This document shows, one piece after another, positions 44,657 to 53,966 of a stretch of DNA of 64,000 nucleotides. The position numbers and the translations under genes are program-made. The stretch covers positions 1,163,186 through 1,227,185 of the forward strand of contig CP051238.1 of the NCBI GenBank assembly GCA_017794925.1, given 5' to 3'. The notes under the pieces are model-generated. The model was given only the letters and a program-made list of their open reading frames with translations, was not told the DNA's origin and did no database searches. Within the stretch, counting starts at the first letter, position 1. Each line of letters starts with the position of its first letter. This stretch comes from Aestuariibacter sp. Its GTDB lineage: Bacteria; Pseudomonadota; Gammaproteobacteria; Enterobacterales; Alteromonadaceae.

Positions 44657-45453
44657 CCGCTACAGCCGATTTTTGGCTAACGCTAAAGCACGAAGCAAAA
44701 CGTATCGTTGAGCAAGAACCGCTACTGGCGAGCTTTATTCATGCCTGTATTCTAACGCACCATAATTTTGAGTCGTCGCTGAGCTTTATTCTGTCGAATA
44801 AAATGGCTGATGACGTGATGCCGGCGCTGGCTATACGAGAAGTGTTTGATGAAGCCTATCTGCTTGAGCCTGCCATTGTTGAAGCGGCGATCGAAGATAT
44901 TCGCGCCATATTCAATCGCGACCCTGCTGTGAAAGACTATCTGACCGTACTGATTCACTTTAAAGGTTTTCAGTCTGTGCAGGTGCATCGACTCGCGCAT
45001 TATTTGTGGCAACAGAAGCGTTACCAATTGGCGTTGTTCCTGCAAAGCCGGAATTCTGAAGCGTTTGCCGTGGATATTCACCCTGCCGCAACAATTGGTA
45101 AAGGCGTCATGTTCGACCACGCTACGGGGATCGTGGTAGGTGAAACTGCCGTCATTGAAGACAATGTTTCTATCCTGCAAAACGTTACCCTGGGTGGTAC
45201 TGGTAACGAAAGCGGCGATCGCCATCCCAAGATTCGTCAGGGCGTGATGTTAGGGTCAGGCGCGAAAGTACTGGGTAATATTGAAATTGGCGAGGGTTCT
45301 AAAGTCGGCGCAGGGAGCGTGGTGCTGAACGACGTACCACCTCATGTTACGGTGGTGGGTGTACCTGCCAAAGTGGTGGGCCGTCCCTGTTGTAGCCGCC
45401 CATGCGACTCCATGCAGCAAAACGTACTGGAAGACAATCAGCCGGTGGATTAA
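44644..45453 (+). CDS. cysE: Serine O-acetyltransferase CysE
   Basis: 269-residue enzyme making O-acetylserine from serine and acetyl-CoA, the first step of cysteine synthesis. The N-terminal helical domain is followed by a left-handed beta-helix of hexapeptide repeats (IGKGVMFDHATGIVVGETAV, then SILQNVTLGGTG). The catalytic histidine region and the C-terminal tail, which inhibits in response to cysteine, are present, the latter unusually cysteine-rich (GRPCCSRPCDSM). Start is either 44644 or the ATG at 44653. Convergent with the yigB-like gene. Confidence 0.93.
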   Translation: MQAMTATADFWLTLKHEAKRIVEQEPLLASFIHACILTHHNFESSLSFILSNKMADDVMPALAIREVFDEAYLLEPAIVEAAIEDIRAIFNRDPAVKDYLTVLIHFKGFQSVQVHRLAHYLWQQKRYQLALFLQSRNSEAFAVDIHPAATIGKGVMFDHATGIVVGETAVIEDNVSILQNVTLGGTGNESGDRHPKIRQGVMLGSGAKVLGNIEIGEGSKVGAGSVVLNDVPPHVTVVGVPAKVVGRPCCSRPCDSMQQNVLEDNQPVD

Positions 45454-45491
45454 TCGGGGTTATTGAGGTCCCGAATTTTCCTCCGCCGTCT

Positions 45492-45560
45492 TCCCGGCCT
45501 TGCGCCGGGATCTTATTGAGCCTTGCGCCGGGATCCTTTGACAGCTTGCGCCGGGATCTT
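45492..45560. repeat. Palindrome plus three 23-bp tandem repeats overlapping a gene end
   Basis: A hairpin TCCCGGC-CTTGC-GCCGGGA (45492-45510) begins the array, then the core CTTGCGCCGGGATC is repeated three times at 23-bp intervals (45499, 45522, 45545). The loop CTTGC and stem are those of the repeat family at 1754, so these look like reiterated half-elements. The last copies lie within the 3' end of the YigB-like gene. The hairpin may also end cysE transcription. Confidence 0.85.
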
Positions 45561-46277
45561 GTCAACCATCAGCAATAACTCGTCCAGCGAGGACAACTGC
45601 ACGCCTGGCAGGACAGCCATTGTTTCCGTGCTTAAATTCATTTCACGATTGCAGGCAAACCAGGCGGTTTGCATGCCGACTTTATGGGCACCCAGAACAT
45701 CTTTGATCAGGTTATCACCAACGTGCATGATCTGTTGAGGTGGCAGTGAAAGATGCTCAATGGCTTCTTCGAACATATCCGGGTAGGGTTTGCGAGGGCG
45801 GGTCACACTGGCGTGTAGCGTTAAACTAAAAAATGGTGCCAGGCCAATTTTTCCGGTGTCTACGTTGCCATTTGTGATTGCGACTAGCGGGACTTTTTCA
45901 GCCAGCTTTTCCATTACCGTGATAATGTCCGGTGCGACCTGGAAATCACTACGAGCAGCATAGAAAAAATCGAATAAATCACTTGCCGCCTGAGCACGTT
46001 CAGTATCAGGTAACTGTGCTTTACCTAACGCGGTAAATAACGTCTGCCAGCGCAATTTACCCATATCTGATGCGAGTTTCGGGTTTTTGTTAATGAGGGC
46101 TTTTTTAATGGTAAACCAGTCGTCGTTGGTCATTGCGCTGAGTGCTGGATAATCGTTCCGAATCTTTTGATTCAGGGCGGCATCAGCGTGCTGAATAACG
46201 GGCTCGTTATTGTACAGGGTGTCATCCAGGTCGAAGGTTAGGGCTTTAACCGGGTGCACCGGGCGATAACATTGCAT
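45513..46277 (-). CDS. yigB: HAD-family phosphatase, YigB-like
   Basis: 254-residue haloacid dehalogenase hydrolase. Motif I is LTFDLDDTLYNNE, motif II VAITNGNVDTG, and motif IV MHVGDNLIKDVLGAHKVG. E. coli YigB dephosphorylates FMN and the riboflavin precursor ribitylaminouracil phosphate, and also sits next to xerC, which supports the symbol. The last 15 residues (KIPAQAVKGSRRKAQ) are encoded by the tandem repeats, in two different frames because the period is 23 bp, so the C-terminus is likely a late addition. Confidence 0.85.
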   Translation of the reverse strand: MQCYRPVHPVKALTFDLDDTLYNNEPVIQHADAALNQKIRNDYPALSAMTNDDWFTIKKALINKNPKLASDMGKLRWQTLFTALGKAQLPDTERAQAASDLFDFFYAARSDFQVAPDIITVMEKLAEKVPLVAITNGNVDTGKIGLAPFFSLTLHASVTRPRKPYPDMFEEAIEHLSLPPQQIMHVGDNLIKDVLGAHKVGMQTAWFACNREMNLSTETMAVLPGVQLSSLDELLLMVDKIPAQAVKGSRRKAQ

Positions 46278-46300
46278 AACAGACTCCTGAAGACGATGAA

Positions 46301-47224
46301 TTACTTTTTACGGGCGCGAGGATGAGCGTTGTCGTACACTTTAGCCAAATGCTGAAAATCCAAATGGGTGTACACCTGAGTGGTAGACAAATTGGCGTGT
46401 CCAAGCAGTTCCTGCACTGCGCGCAAATCTCCGCTGGACTCTAGTACGTGCGTGGCAAAAGAATGGCGCAGTTTGTGTGGGTTTACGCCCTGACTCATGG
46501 CCTGGCGTTTGGCCATTTCGTTTAATCGGTTTGCTACCTGGCGATTTGAAATACGGTTTTGTCGCTTGCTGATAAAAAGCGCAGACTCGGCTTCTTTGGT
46601 AAGCCATTGCCGTCTCACCTTTAGCCATTTGGCAATGGCTTCGCGGGCTTTTTTGCCGACCGGGAGCAGCCGTTGTTTGTTGCCTTTACCGGTTACCCGG
46701 ACCTGATGGTCCCGGGTGAAATCAAATACGTTCAGCGATGTCAGCTCGTTCAGACGCAATCCACAGCCATACATCAACTCGAACATGGCCTGATCGCGGA
46801 TCAGAATCTCTTCGTCGTCCTCGTCATTTAACAGCACCGCCATATCATCGACCGACAGTTGTTTGGGGAGCGGTTTGTCAGCCTTCGGTGCTGATACGCC
46901 GTCCACGGGGTCGGTGTCTAATATCTCCTGCTGCATTAAATACTGCACAAACGTGCGCAGTGAAGACAGGCGCAGTGCAATACTGCGTGGATGCAGATTT
47001 TGTTTTCGGGCAATGGCTAATGCTTGCTTTACTTTGGATTGCGTCAGCGCCTGCCAGTCCTGGATTTCCAGGGACAGTGCGACCTGAGTGAGCTGTCGCT
47101 CGTAATTACTCAGAGTATGGGAAGATAAACCGCGTTCATAACGTAAATGCGCGAGAAACTTTTGCAGCCAGTGCGCGCAATCGGGGGCAAGCTGCAGGTC
47201 GGTGTCTGCGGCTTTCTTCGGCAT
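46301..47224 (-). CDS. xerC: Site-specific tyrosine recombinase XerC
   Basis: 307-residue recombinase that with XerD resolves chromosome dimers at dif. The N-terminal SAM-like DNA-binding domain (FLAHLRYERGLSSHTLSNY) is followed by the catalytic domain with arginine in YGCGLRLNELTSL, the HxxR motif HKLRHSFATHVLE, second histidine LLGHANLSTTQ and nucleophile tyrosine VYTHLDF. Overlaps the DUF484 stop by one base (TGATG). Conserved context marks it as the housekeeping enzyme rather than a mobile-element integrase. Confidence 0.96.
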   Translation of the reverse strand: MPKKAADTDLQLAPDCAHWLQKFLAHLRYERGLSSHTLSNYERQLTQVALSLEIQDWQALTQSKVKQALAIARKQNLHPRSIALRLSSLRTFVQYLMQQEILDTDPVDGVSAPKADKPLPKQLSVDDMAVLLNDEDDEEILIRDQAMFELMYGCGLRLNELTSLNVFDFTRDHQVRVTGKGNKQRLLPVGKKAREAIAKWLKVRRQWLTKEAESALFISKRQNRISNRQVANRLNEMAKRQAMSQGVNPHKLRHSFATHVLESSGDLRAVQELLGHANLSTTQVYTHLDFQHLAKVYDNAHPRARKK

Positions 47225-47922
47225 CAGTAAGGCAGTTTTGTGGGCAGTATATAATTCAATACTTCGCGCAGCTGATTTAACAACAGGGTATCCATATCCG
47301 GCGTGAAGTGATCGGCATTGCGACTGCCTACAGCCAGAATACCAATATCGCGAAGATTGCCCAGTAGTATCAATGCTGCTGATTCAGCGGTCTGATCACC
47401 AAACATAAGCTGGCGTTCATGTTCACTCAGGCGGCCAAAGAAATAGGGAGAGTCTTTAAAACGCTTTTCCAAAAACAAACGACGCTGTAATTCTGGCAGG
47501 GCGTTGGCCCCTTTAAATGGCTTAAACTCCACAGTAGCCAGGCCTAGGTCTTCTTGTAGGGTTTCCTGCAAAGCCAATAAAATATCGGCTGTGGTATCAC
47601 AGGTTAGCAGACGCAGATTCAGGTCGGCATAGGCGCGATAAATCTTTTCATTTTGCTTGGCGATGCTAATTAGCTGGGTAAGTTTGTAGTTGAGCAGTCG
47701 GACTTTTTTGCGTAGTTGCTCGCTTTGGATTTCAACCAGCGACACGCTGCCTTTTTGGACATGTGGAATTTGCAGCTGTTCGAGAATACTTGGGTGTTGA
47801 ATGAAAAAGTCTGGGTTTTCAATTAAGTACTGACTTACTTGCTCAGCAGTGACATCACCGACTTCCGGAAACTCGGTGTCGAACTGTAACGAGGTATTGC
47901 CCTGACCTGATAACTCATTCAT
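47224..47922 (-). CDS. DUF484 family protein (YigA-like)
   Basis: 232-residue GAF-like protein of the DUF484 family, conserved between dapF and xerC in many gammaproteobacteria. The N-terminal [20 protein letters not shown] is diagnostic; a coiled region ([19 protein letters not shown]) precedes the GAF-like part. Function is unknown. It overlaps dapF by 4 bp and xerC by 1 bp, so the three are tightly coupled. Confidence 0.9.
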   Translation of the reverse strand: MNELSGQGNTSLQFDTEFPEVGDVTAEQVSQYLIENPDFFIQHPSILEQLQIPHVQKGSVSLVEIQSEQLRKKVRLLNYKLTQLISIAKQNEKIYRAYADLNLRLLTCDTTADILLALQETLQEDLGLATVEFKPFKGANALPELQRRLFLEKRFKDSPYFFGRLSEHERQLMFGDQTAESAALILLGNLRDIGILAVGSRNADHFTPDMDTLLLNQLREVLNYILPTKLPY

Positions 47923-48749
47923 ATATTTATTGTTCCGTCGTATACATGCTCAGCAGGCCCCGTCATTTTTAACGGGCTTCCCACACCTTGCCAGCGAATT
48001 CGTAAACTGCCGCCGGGCAGATCAACCCGAACGTCCTTGCTTAATTTACCCTGAATCTGACCTATTGCAACAGCTGCGCACGCGCCGCTGCCACAAGCCA
48101 GCGTTTCACCTGCACCGCGTTCAAATACGCGCAGGCGAATATGTTCTGCATTGACCACTTGCATAAAACCCACATTGACGCCTTCAGGAAAGCGTTCGTG
48201 GCGTTCAAGTGTCGGGCCGATTGTTTCCACTTCGGCAGTGTCCACGTTGTCGACTTCCAGCACGCAATGCGGGTTGCCCATAGAGACTGCACCGCAAAAA
48301 AAAGTACTGTCATCGGCGCGAACCAGATAGGTTTTTTCTTCTTTATTGGCTTTTAACGGAATTTCTGCCGGCGTAAAGTTCGGCACGCCCATGTTCACCG
48401 TGACCTGGCCGTCTTTCTCAAGATACAGAATCATTTTACCGGCTTTGGTGCTTACCACAATTTTATTGCGGTTGATCAGCCCTTTTAGTTTCACGAAGCG
48501 GGCAAAACAGCGAGCGCCATTACCGCATTGGGATACTTCTGAGCCGTCGGCATTAAAAATACGGTAGTGAAAATCCTGGTCTGGATCATAAGGGGGTTCA
48601 ACCATTAAAAGTTGGTCAAACCCAATACCAAAGTTACGGTCGGCGAGCTGCTGGATTTTCTCTTTGGAAAAGAAAACATTCTGGGTAACGTTATCGATGA
48701 CCATAAAGTCATTACCCAGACCGTGCATTTTAGAAAAATTTACCAGCAT
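47919..48749 (-). CDS. dapF: Diaminopimelate epimerase
   Basis: 276 residues; interconverts LL- and meso-diaminopimelate for lysine and peptidoglycan synthesis. The two catalytic cysteines are seen in [13 protein letters not shown] and [13 protein letters not shown], the usual proton donor/acceptor pair. The N-terminal [15 protein letters not shown] is a family signature. It lies 36 bp after lysA, which uses its product, and overlaps DUF484. Confidence 0.97.
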   Translation of the reverse strand: MLVNFSKMHGLGNDFMVIDNVTQNVFFSKEKIQQLADRNFGIGFDQLLMVEPPYDPDQDFHYRIFNADGSEVSQCGNGARCFARFVKLKGLINRNKIVVSTKAGKMILYLEKDGQVTVNMGVPNFTPAEIPLKANKEEKTYLVRADDSTFFCGAVSMGNPHCVLEVDNVDTAEVETIGPTLERHERFPEGVNVGFMQVVNAEHIRLRVFERGAGETLACGSGACAAVAIGQIQGKLSKDVRVDLPGGSLRIRWQGVGSPLKMTGPAEHVYDGTINI

Positions 48750-48785
48750 TTCAGCGCAACAAGAATTATTAGAATTCCCTCTAGT

Positions 48786-50036
48786 TTACGTAAGTTTATG
48801 CTCACCTTTCCAGAGATCTTTTAGATTTTCTCGTTCTCGCACAACATGAACATCACTTCCGTCTACCATGAGTTCGGCCGGACGGCAGCGGCTGTTGTAG
48901 TTTGACGCCATAACAAAGCCATATGCACCGGCACTTCGCACGGCCAGGTAGTCGCCACTTTCAATGCCCAGCTCCCGGTCTTTACCAATGAAATCACCGG
49001 TTTCGCATACCGGACCAACAACATCGTAATTGTGTGTTTCGCGGTCTAGCCCTTCGACAACCGGGATAATGCTCATCCAGGCGGAATACAAAGACGGACG
49101 AATCAGGTCGTTCATGGCAGCGTCGACAATGGCGAAGTTCTTTTCTTCACCGGACTTAACGAATTCTACTTTGGTCACCATGATGCCCGCATTGGCGGCA
49201 ATCGCGCGGCCAGGTTCCATAATCAGCGTCAGGTTTTCACGGCCTTTCATTTTTTCCGCAATGGCTGCGGCATATTCACGAGGATGAGGCGGTGTTTCGT
49301 CGCGGTACGTTACGCCCAGTCCGCCACCGACATCCAAATGCTTGATGTGAATGCCTTTCGTTGCGAGCTCATCAATGAGTACCAGCAAACGCTCCAATGC
49401 ATCGACAAACGGACCGGTTTCAGTCAACTGCGAACCAATGTGGCAGTCCATTCCGACGACGTTTAAGTTAGGTAAGCTGTTGGCTAACTCGTAAACCGCA
49501 ATAGCGCGTTCCCGAGCAATACCGAATTTGTTGGCTTTCAGGCCGGTAGAAATATACGGGTGCGTTTTAGCGTCAACATCGGGATTGATACGCAGAGAAA
49601 TAGGCGCCTGCTTGCTCACTTTACCAGCGACGTCGTTGATGCGGTGCAGTTCAGGCTCCGATTCCACGTTAAAACAGTGAATGCCTTCTTCCAGCGCAAA
49701 TTCAATTTCTTCCGGGGTTTTGCCCACGCCGGAAAACACGACTTTACTCATGTCGCCGCCAGCGGCTTTAACACGGGCCAGTTCACCGCCTGATACGATA
49801 TCAAAGCCAGAGCCCAGCTTAGCCAATACACTGAGTACGCCAATATTTGAATTGGCTTTAACGGCGTAACAAATCAGGTGAGGGTGGTCGCCTAAGGCTT
49901 CGTCAAACGCTTTCCAGTGGCGCTCTAGGGTAGCGCGGGAGTAGATGTACAGAGGCGTACCATATTGACTGGCAAGGTCTTTAACACTGACATCTTCAGC
50001 GTGCAGCGTTTGATTTTGATAACTGAAGTGATCCAC
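48786..50036 (-). CDS. lysA: Diaminopimelate decarboxylase
   Basis: 416-residue PLP enzyme, last step of lysine synthesis. The PLP lysine lies in LICYAVKANSNIGVL, the glycine loop in LDVGGGLGVTY, and the active-site cysteine in VGPVCETGDFIGKDR. The start is GTG at 50036, sharing its first base with the stop of the small lipoprotein gene (TAGTG) and with GGAGA upstream. A longer open frame to 50174 runs through the lptM gene in another phase and is rejected. Confidence 0.95.
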   Translation of the reverse strand: MDHFSYQNQTLHAEDVSVKDLASQYGTPLYIYSRATLERHWKAFDEALGDHPHLICYAVKANSNIGVLSVLAKLGSGFDIVSGGELARVKAAGGDMSKVVFSGVGKTPEEIEFALEEGIHCFNVESEPELHRINDVAGKVSKQAPISLRINPDVDAKTHPYISTGLKANKFGIARERAIAVYELANSLPNLNVVGMDCHIGSQLTETGPFVDALERLLVLIDELATKGIHIKHLDVGGGLGVTYRDETPPHPREYAAAIAEKMKGRENLTLIMEPGRAIAANAGIMVTKVEFVKSGEEKNFAIVDAAMNDLIRPSLYSAWMSIIPVVEGLDRETHNYDVVGPVCETGDFIGKDRELGIESGDYLAVRSAGAYGFVMASNYNSRCRPAELMVDGSDVHVVRERENLKDLWKGEHKLT

Positions 50037-50188
50037 TAGCGAACATCTCCGGATGATGGGGGAGTAGCTTGTGTACCTTGATTGGCGGGTGTTGCAGGGG
50101 CTTCTTTGGGCAAATACAATGCACCTCGATACCCGCAGGCACTCAGCATAAATACCAGCGCCATTACCACACAAACACGTTTCGCCAC
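50036..50188 (-). CDS. lptM: Small lipoprotein LptM (YifL)
   Basis: 50 residues: GTG start, signal peptide VAKRVCVVMALVFMLSAC ending in a lipobox, then GYRGALYLPKEA, the sequence typical of LptM/YifL, and a Pro/Ala/Thr-rich tail. In E. coli LptM binds the LptD/LptE translocon and helps LptD disulfide maturation. GGGAG lies 7 bases upstream. The stop overlaps the lysA GTG by one base, and lptM beside the lysine/DAP genes is the common arrangement. Easily missed because of its size and GTG start. Confidence 0.88.
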   Translation of the reverse strand: MAKRVCVVMALVFMLSACGYRGALYLPKEAPATPANQGTQATPPSSGDVR

Positions 50189-50240
50189 GCGCCTACTCCC
50201 AGAGCAAAGAAAAAGGAGCGGATATCATCGCAGAGCAAAA

Positions 50241-51308
50241 TTAAAATGCAAGCGACATCAGCCTTTCACGCGTTTTTGGGCCAAATTTAACTTGTTGCCA
50301 AAGTGCGTTGCAGAGTGGTTTTGTGTCAGACCAGTTACCTGCCACCAGCCAGTCGAGCATGGGCGTTGGGTCGTTAGGAAACTGAATGCCTTCGTTGTCA
50401 GGTTCGCTTAACCATTCTTCAACGGTATCCGTATCCAGTTGGTACAGAGGCTGACATAAACCCAGTGTGATTAATGTGCGAAGGTTAGATAGCTGCTCAA
50501 ACTGGCCGTGTAGCGGTTTAACCAGTAATTTTTTACCCAGTTGCAGTGATTCGCTGGCCAGTTCAAAACCGCCATTACTGACTACGCCCGAACTGTGTTG
50601 CAATGCCTGTTGAAAACCCGGTTTAGAAGGTGGGTTCCACTGGATGTGGCCTTGTTTGGACGGTGTTTTTACTTTGGGGTGGAAGCACACAAATTGCTGT
50701 TCGGTTAACGGCTCAAGTAACTGCTGGATGTCCTGCAGCTCTTCAAATGGCAGGTATACCAATGTGTGCGCTTTACTGGGATGTATGGCGGGTTCATCAA
50801 TAATAAATGGCGGCACGATAGGCTGGTCAAAATGGTACCAGTGCACGCCCAGTTGTATATCGGTTGGCGCAAAGGCACGCATGATGAATCGGTCGCTGAT
50901 ACTTTCGCCTTCCCGCGGTACATTGTATGCAAAAGCCGCCTGATGGCTGACCGAAATGGAGGTCAATCCCTGACGCTTAGCGGCCCAGGCGGTAATGGGT
51001 TCAAAATCATTCAGCAACACGTCGTAGCCTGAGACATCGAATTGTTTGATATCTTTCACTAACTGTAGGGGCTTGGCCTGCTTCAGGGTCTGCCACTGAC
51101 TGACCTTACCCTTTGCGGTAACAAAGGTGAGACCGTTGAAAGTACGGTAGTTCCCAAAGCATTCCATGTCGAAATAACCGTCCGGCTCTCGCCCTGAGAA
51201 CACGAAATCTACCTCTATGTCGTCACGCTTGGCCATTGCTGCAGCCATAATACGAGCACGGGCAATGTGACCATTACCGGTGCCTTGTACACCATATAAA
51301 ACTTTCAT
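50241..51308 (-). CDS. MJ1255/VC2487-type glycosyltransferase
   Basis: 355-residue GT-B-fold protein of a conserved uncharacterised glycosyltransferase group. The N-terminal loop VLYGVQGTGNGHIARARIM is the nucleotide-sugar enzyme signature, with VVSNGGFELASESLQLGK in the donor-binding domain. Acceptor and donor are unknown; related proteins resemble UDP-sugar lipid transferases. Its ATG is one base after the stop of the PAP2 phosphatase gene, so they are translated together. Confidence 0.85.
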   Translation of the reverse strand: MKVLYGVQGTGNGHIARARIMAAAMAKRDDIEVDFVFSGREPDGYFDMECFGNYRTFNGLTFVTAKGKVSQWQTLKQAKPLQLVKDIKQFDVSGYDVLLNDFEPITAWAAKRQGLTSISVSHQAAFAYNVPREGESISDRFIMRAFAPTDIQLGVHWYHFDQPIVPPFIIDEPAIHPSKAHTLVYLPFEELQDIQQLLEPLTEQQFVCFHPKVKTPSKQGHIQWNPPSKPGFQQALQHSSGVVSNGGFELASESLQLGKKLLVKPLHGQFEQLSNLRTLITLGLCQPLYQLDTDTVEEWLSEPDNEGIQFPNDPTPMLDWLVAGNWSDTKPLCNALWQQVKFGPKTRERLMSLAF

Positions 51309-51309
51309 G

Positions 51310-51828
51310 CTAAACCAGAATTGTCAGACTCAGTTGTGCGATTGTGATGCCGAGTAATGTGCCGGCAATAACGTCGGTGGGGTAGTGCACGCCGAGTAGT
51401 ATGCGTGACAAACCAATCAATGTTGCCCAGGTATAAGCCAGGACAGCGAATGGGGGATAAAAGTGCGCAATAATGGTGGCCATTAGCCAGGCTGCGGCTG
51501 TATGGCCTGAAGGCAGGCTAAATTTATCGGAAGGGGTGACATGTGCAGTCAGGTTATTTATGAAGTCGCAAGGACGCGGGCGTTTAAAAGCGCGTTTTAA
51601 TACAACATAAATGGGTAATTCCAGGCCATACGCCATGAGTGCAGTATATAAAAACAGTTCACCGTACTCAGGTTCAAACCACATCAGTGCCAGGCCAATG
51701 ACCAAATACAAATAACCGTCACCAGTACGTGATAACCAAATAATCGCGCGACAATCGCGATTTAGGGTTAAACCGTATAACCAGTGAAATAAAACAGTAT
51801 CGTACTTAGTAACGCTTTTCAGGCCCAT
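51310..51828 (-). CDS. PAP2-family membrane phosphatase
   Basis: 172 residues with about five membrane helices. The three phosphatase motifs are complete: KRAFKRPRPC, LPSGHTAAAW and SRILLGVHYPTDVIAG. Such enzymes dephosphorylate phosphatidate, undecaprenyl pyrophosphate or related lipids. Coupled by one base to a glycosyltransferase gene, suggesting a lipid-linked sugar step at the membrane. Likely first gene of the leftward block running to yigB. Confidence 0.9.
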   Translation of the reverse strand: MGLKSVTKYDTVLFHWLYGLTLNRDCRAIIWLSRTGDGYLYLVIGLALMWFEPEYGELFLYTALMAYGLELPIYVVLKRAFKRPRPCDFINNLTAHVTPSDKFSLPSGHTAAAWLMATIIAHFYPPFAVLAYTWATLIGLSRILLGVHYPTDVIAGTLLGITIAQLSLTILV

Positions 51829-52033
51829 CCCGAAGGCTCCTATTTTTCGACTGTTTCAGGTTAAAAAGTCTCTGTGAAGTCCGGGTTACACTTTTGCGAA
51901 ACCTTTATGACAATGCTTATGCATTAAATTAATCCGATAATTTATTGATTTAGGGCACTCTGGCCCTAGCTGTTATGGTCGCTCCAGTGCTATGCTTGCA
52001 GCACACACGCTTGTTTCTTATGAAGGTAATACC

Positions 52034-52519
52034 ATGGACTACAACACTTCTGAGTTATGTGATTTATTCGCCGACAACGTAGATGTGGTGGAGCCAATGT
52101 TCACCAGTTACGGTGGCCGCTATTCATTTGGCGGAGAGGTGACGACGGTTAAGTGTTTTGAAGACCGCGAATTAATCGACCGTATTCTTAGTGAACCCGG
52201 TGACGGCAAAGTCCTGTTGATTGATGGTGGTGGTTCGTTGCGCCGAGCATTAATTGACACTGAGTCTGCACAACTGGCGGTTGAGAATAACTGGGAAGGT
52301 ATCGTGTGTTACGGGTGTGTGCGTGAAGTCGATAACCTGGCTGATTTCGACATAGGCATCTTTGCCATAAATGCGATCCCGGTCAATGCCGATATTCAGG
52401 GCATTGGTGAAGTGGATATTCCGGTGAATTTTGGTGGGGTGACCTTCCTGCCCGAAGATCACCTGTATGCTGATAGCACAGGCGTTATCTTGTCGCCTGA
52501 GCCGCTGGATATCGATTAA
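52034..52519 (+). CDS. rraA: Ribonuclease E activity regulator RraA
   Basis: 161-residue trimeric protein that binds RNase E and lowers its activity. Typical segments [34 protein letters not shown] and [14 protein letters not shown] are present. The ATG at 52034 has AAGG upstream; an in-frame ATG at 51992 would add an unlikely extension. Convergent with the S1/P1 nuclease gene, stops overlapping by 4 bp. Confidence 0.95.
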   Translation: MDYNTSELCDLFADNVDVVEPMFTSYGGRYSFGGEVTTVKCFEDRELIDRILSEPGDGKVLLIDGGGSLRRALIDTESAQLAVENNWEGIVCYGCVREVDNLADFDIGIFAINAIPVNADIQGIGEVDIPVNFGGVTFLPEDHLYADSTGVILSPEPLDID

Positions 52520-53313
52520 TCAGCGAATACTGCGTTTAAGTACGCTGCAATCCGAATACCCGCCTGCTGCAAGCGTTTTTTCGCAGTAGGCAAATGTTCG
52601 TACTGGTAGTCCCACGACATACGATTAGCGTCTTCAGGGTAAATTGTATCCCGTATTACCGTACTTTCTGTAATCCAGACTTCCGGATCTGTGGTAGACC
52701 AGTCTTTTATTTCCTGCTCTGTGATTTTGCGATCCAGCCAGTTACTCCATTCGGTATACGACAGGTCTCGTTGATCCAGCATTTGAGAATCCCATACGCG
52801 GTGCAGGTTTGAGTCTTGCCAGAAAAAACGCACTTTTACATCGTTTCCGCCTTTATCCGTGCCGTTACCTGCATGCAGCGGTTGGTGTAAATCACCGATG
52901 ATATGCACAATAAAGCGCAACGCTAATTGCTTGTCTGCAACAGAGGCTTTGGGATCTTTTAATGTCTTGGTGAATGATGCCAGCGCCGATGCCGCGTCAC
53001 CTTGTTCCGGGGCACCTACTTCGTGATAGTGTTTGCCGGCTGGAACCGTAACATAGTGCCAGGGCCCGGCGGTTTTCTGCCAGAATACATCCGGGTTTGA
53101 GCGCATATCGTCGGCATAGGTGGACGCCTCTGCCAGTGATTCGTTGGGAATGAGTGCTTCAATGTGTTGTTTTGCTGAAGGTGTCAGGTGACGCTCGGCA
53201 ATTTCGCCGGTCACCCGGTGGCCGGTTTGCCCCCAGCCTAACGCTGGTAAACTCATTACCATGGATACGGCGCACACCAGTGAAGCTGATTTAGAAAAGG
53301 CGCGTTGGAACAT
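52516..53313 (-). CDS. S1/P1-family nuclease
   Basis: 265 residues with a signal peptide (about 1-26, ending near PALG). The mature N-terminus [17 protein letters not shown] supplies the first zinc ligand, tryptophan, and histidine; further ligands lie in [13 protein letters not shown] and [16 protein letters not shown]. Expected to be a periplasmic or secreted trinuclear-zinc nuclease that degrades RNA and single-stranded DNA, perhaps for nucleotide scavenging. Leftward, 22 bp after this comes ubiX in the same direction. Confidence 0.92.
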   Translation of the reverse strand: MFQRAFSKSASLVCAVSMVMSLPALGWGQTGHRVTGEIAERHLTPSAKQHIEALIPNESLAEASTYADDMRSNPDVFWQKTAGPWHYVTVPAGKHYHEVGAPEQGDAASALASFTKTLKDPKASVADKQLALRFIVHIIGDLHQPLHAGNGTDKGGNDVKVRFFWQDSNLHRVWDSQMLDQRDLSYTEWSNWLDRKITEQEIKDWSTTDPEVWITESTVIRDTIYPEDANRMSWDYQYEHLPTAKKRLQQAGIRIAAYLNAVFAD

Positions 53314-53334
53314 TCTGTCTTCCTTTAATACTTG

Positions 53335-53955
53335 TTATTTTGAATCAGGTTGATAACCCCAGCGTGCCATTAATGACTGGTCCACGCCCAGGTGGTCGAG
53401 AATCCTGGCGACAACAAAATCAACCAAATCACTGATCTGTTGTGGTTGATGATAGAAACCAGGTGCGGCCGGCATAATGGTTGCGCCCATCTTCGACAGT
53501 TTCAGCATATTTTCTAAATGTATCGTCGACAGCGGCATTTCCCGAGGGACCAGTATAAGCTGCCCACGCTCTTTGAGCACTACGTCTGCACTGCGTTCTA
53601 TCAGATTATCACAGGCACCTATCGAAATTGCCGACAAGGTGCCAGTGGAACAAGGGCAAACGACCATTTGTTTCGGCGCTGCAGACCCTGAGGCAACCGG
53701 AGCAAACCATTCTTCCTTTCCGCATACGCGAATCTGGCCAGGTTTGGCATGATATCGGTTAGTGAAAAACTCGCTGGCTGCGTCGGGCTGAGCAGGAATC
53801 TTTACGTCTTCTTCAGTGGCAAACACGACTTTCGCGGCAGACGAAATTAACACGAATATTTCCTGATAGTCTGCTGCTACCAGCTGTTCGAGTAATCGCA
53901 GGGCGTATGGCGCGCCGGACGCGCCCGTAATGGCAAGGGTGATAGACTTTTTCAT
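53335..53955 (-). CDS. ubiX: Flavin prenyltransferase UbiX
   Basis: 206 residues; joins dimethylallyl phosphate to FMN to make the prenylated cofactor of UbiD decarboxylase in ubiquinone synthesis. The opening [18 protein letters not shown] and [20 protein letters not shown] and [19 protein letters not shown]-type segments are typical (the last seen as [17 protein letters not shown]). It sits 11 bp downstream of mpl and just ahead of the S1/P1 gene. Confidence 0.95.
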   Translation of the reverse strand: MKKSITLAITGASGAPYALRLLEQLVAADYQEIFVLISSAAKVVFATEEDVKIPAQPDAASEFFTNRYHAKPGQIRVCGKEEWFAPVASGSAAPKQMVVCPCSTGTLSAISIGACDNLIERSADVVLKERGQLILVPREMPLSTIHLENMLKLSKMGATIMPAAPGFYHQPQQISDLVDFVVARILDHLGVDQSLMARWGYQPDSK

Positions 53956-53966
53956 AATGGCCTTTT

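Noticed and set aside
46301-47224. Tyrosine recombinase as an integrase of a mobile element
   Set aside because: It lies in the conserved dapF-DUF484-xerC-yigB order and matches XerC throughout; it is the housekeeping enzyme.
50037-50174. Upstream extension of lysA to an ATG at 50174
   Set aside because: The added sequence is unlike LysA and overlaps the lptM gene in another frame; the GTG at 50036 has a ribosome site and fits the family start.
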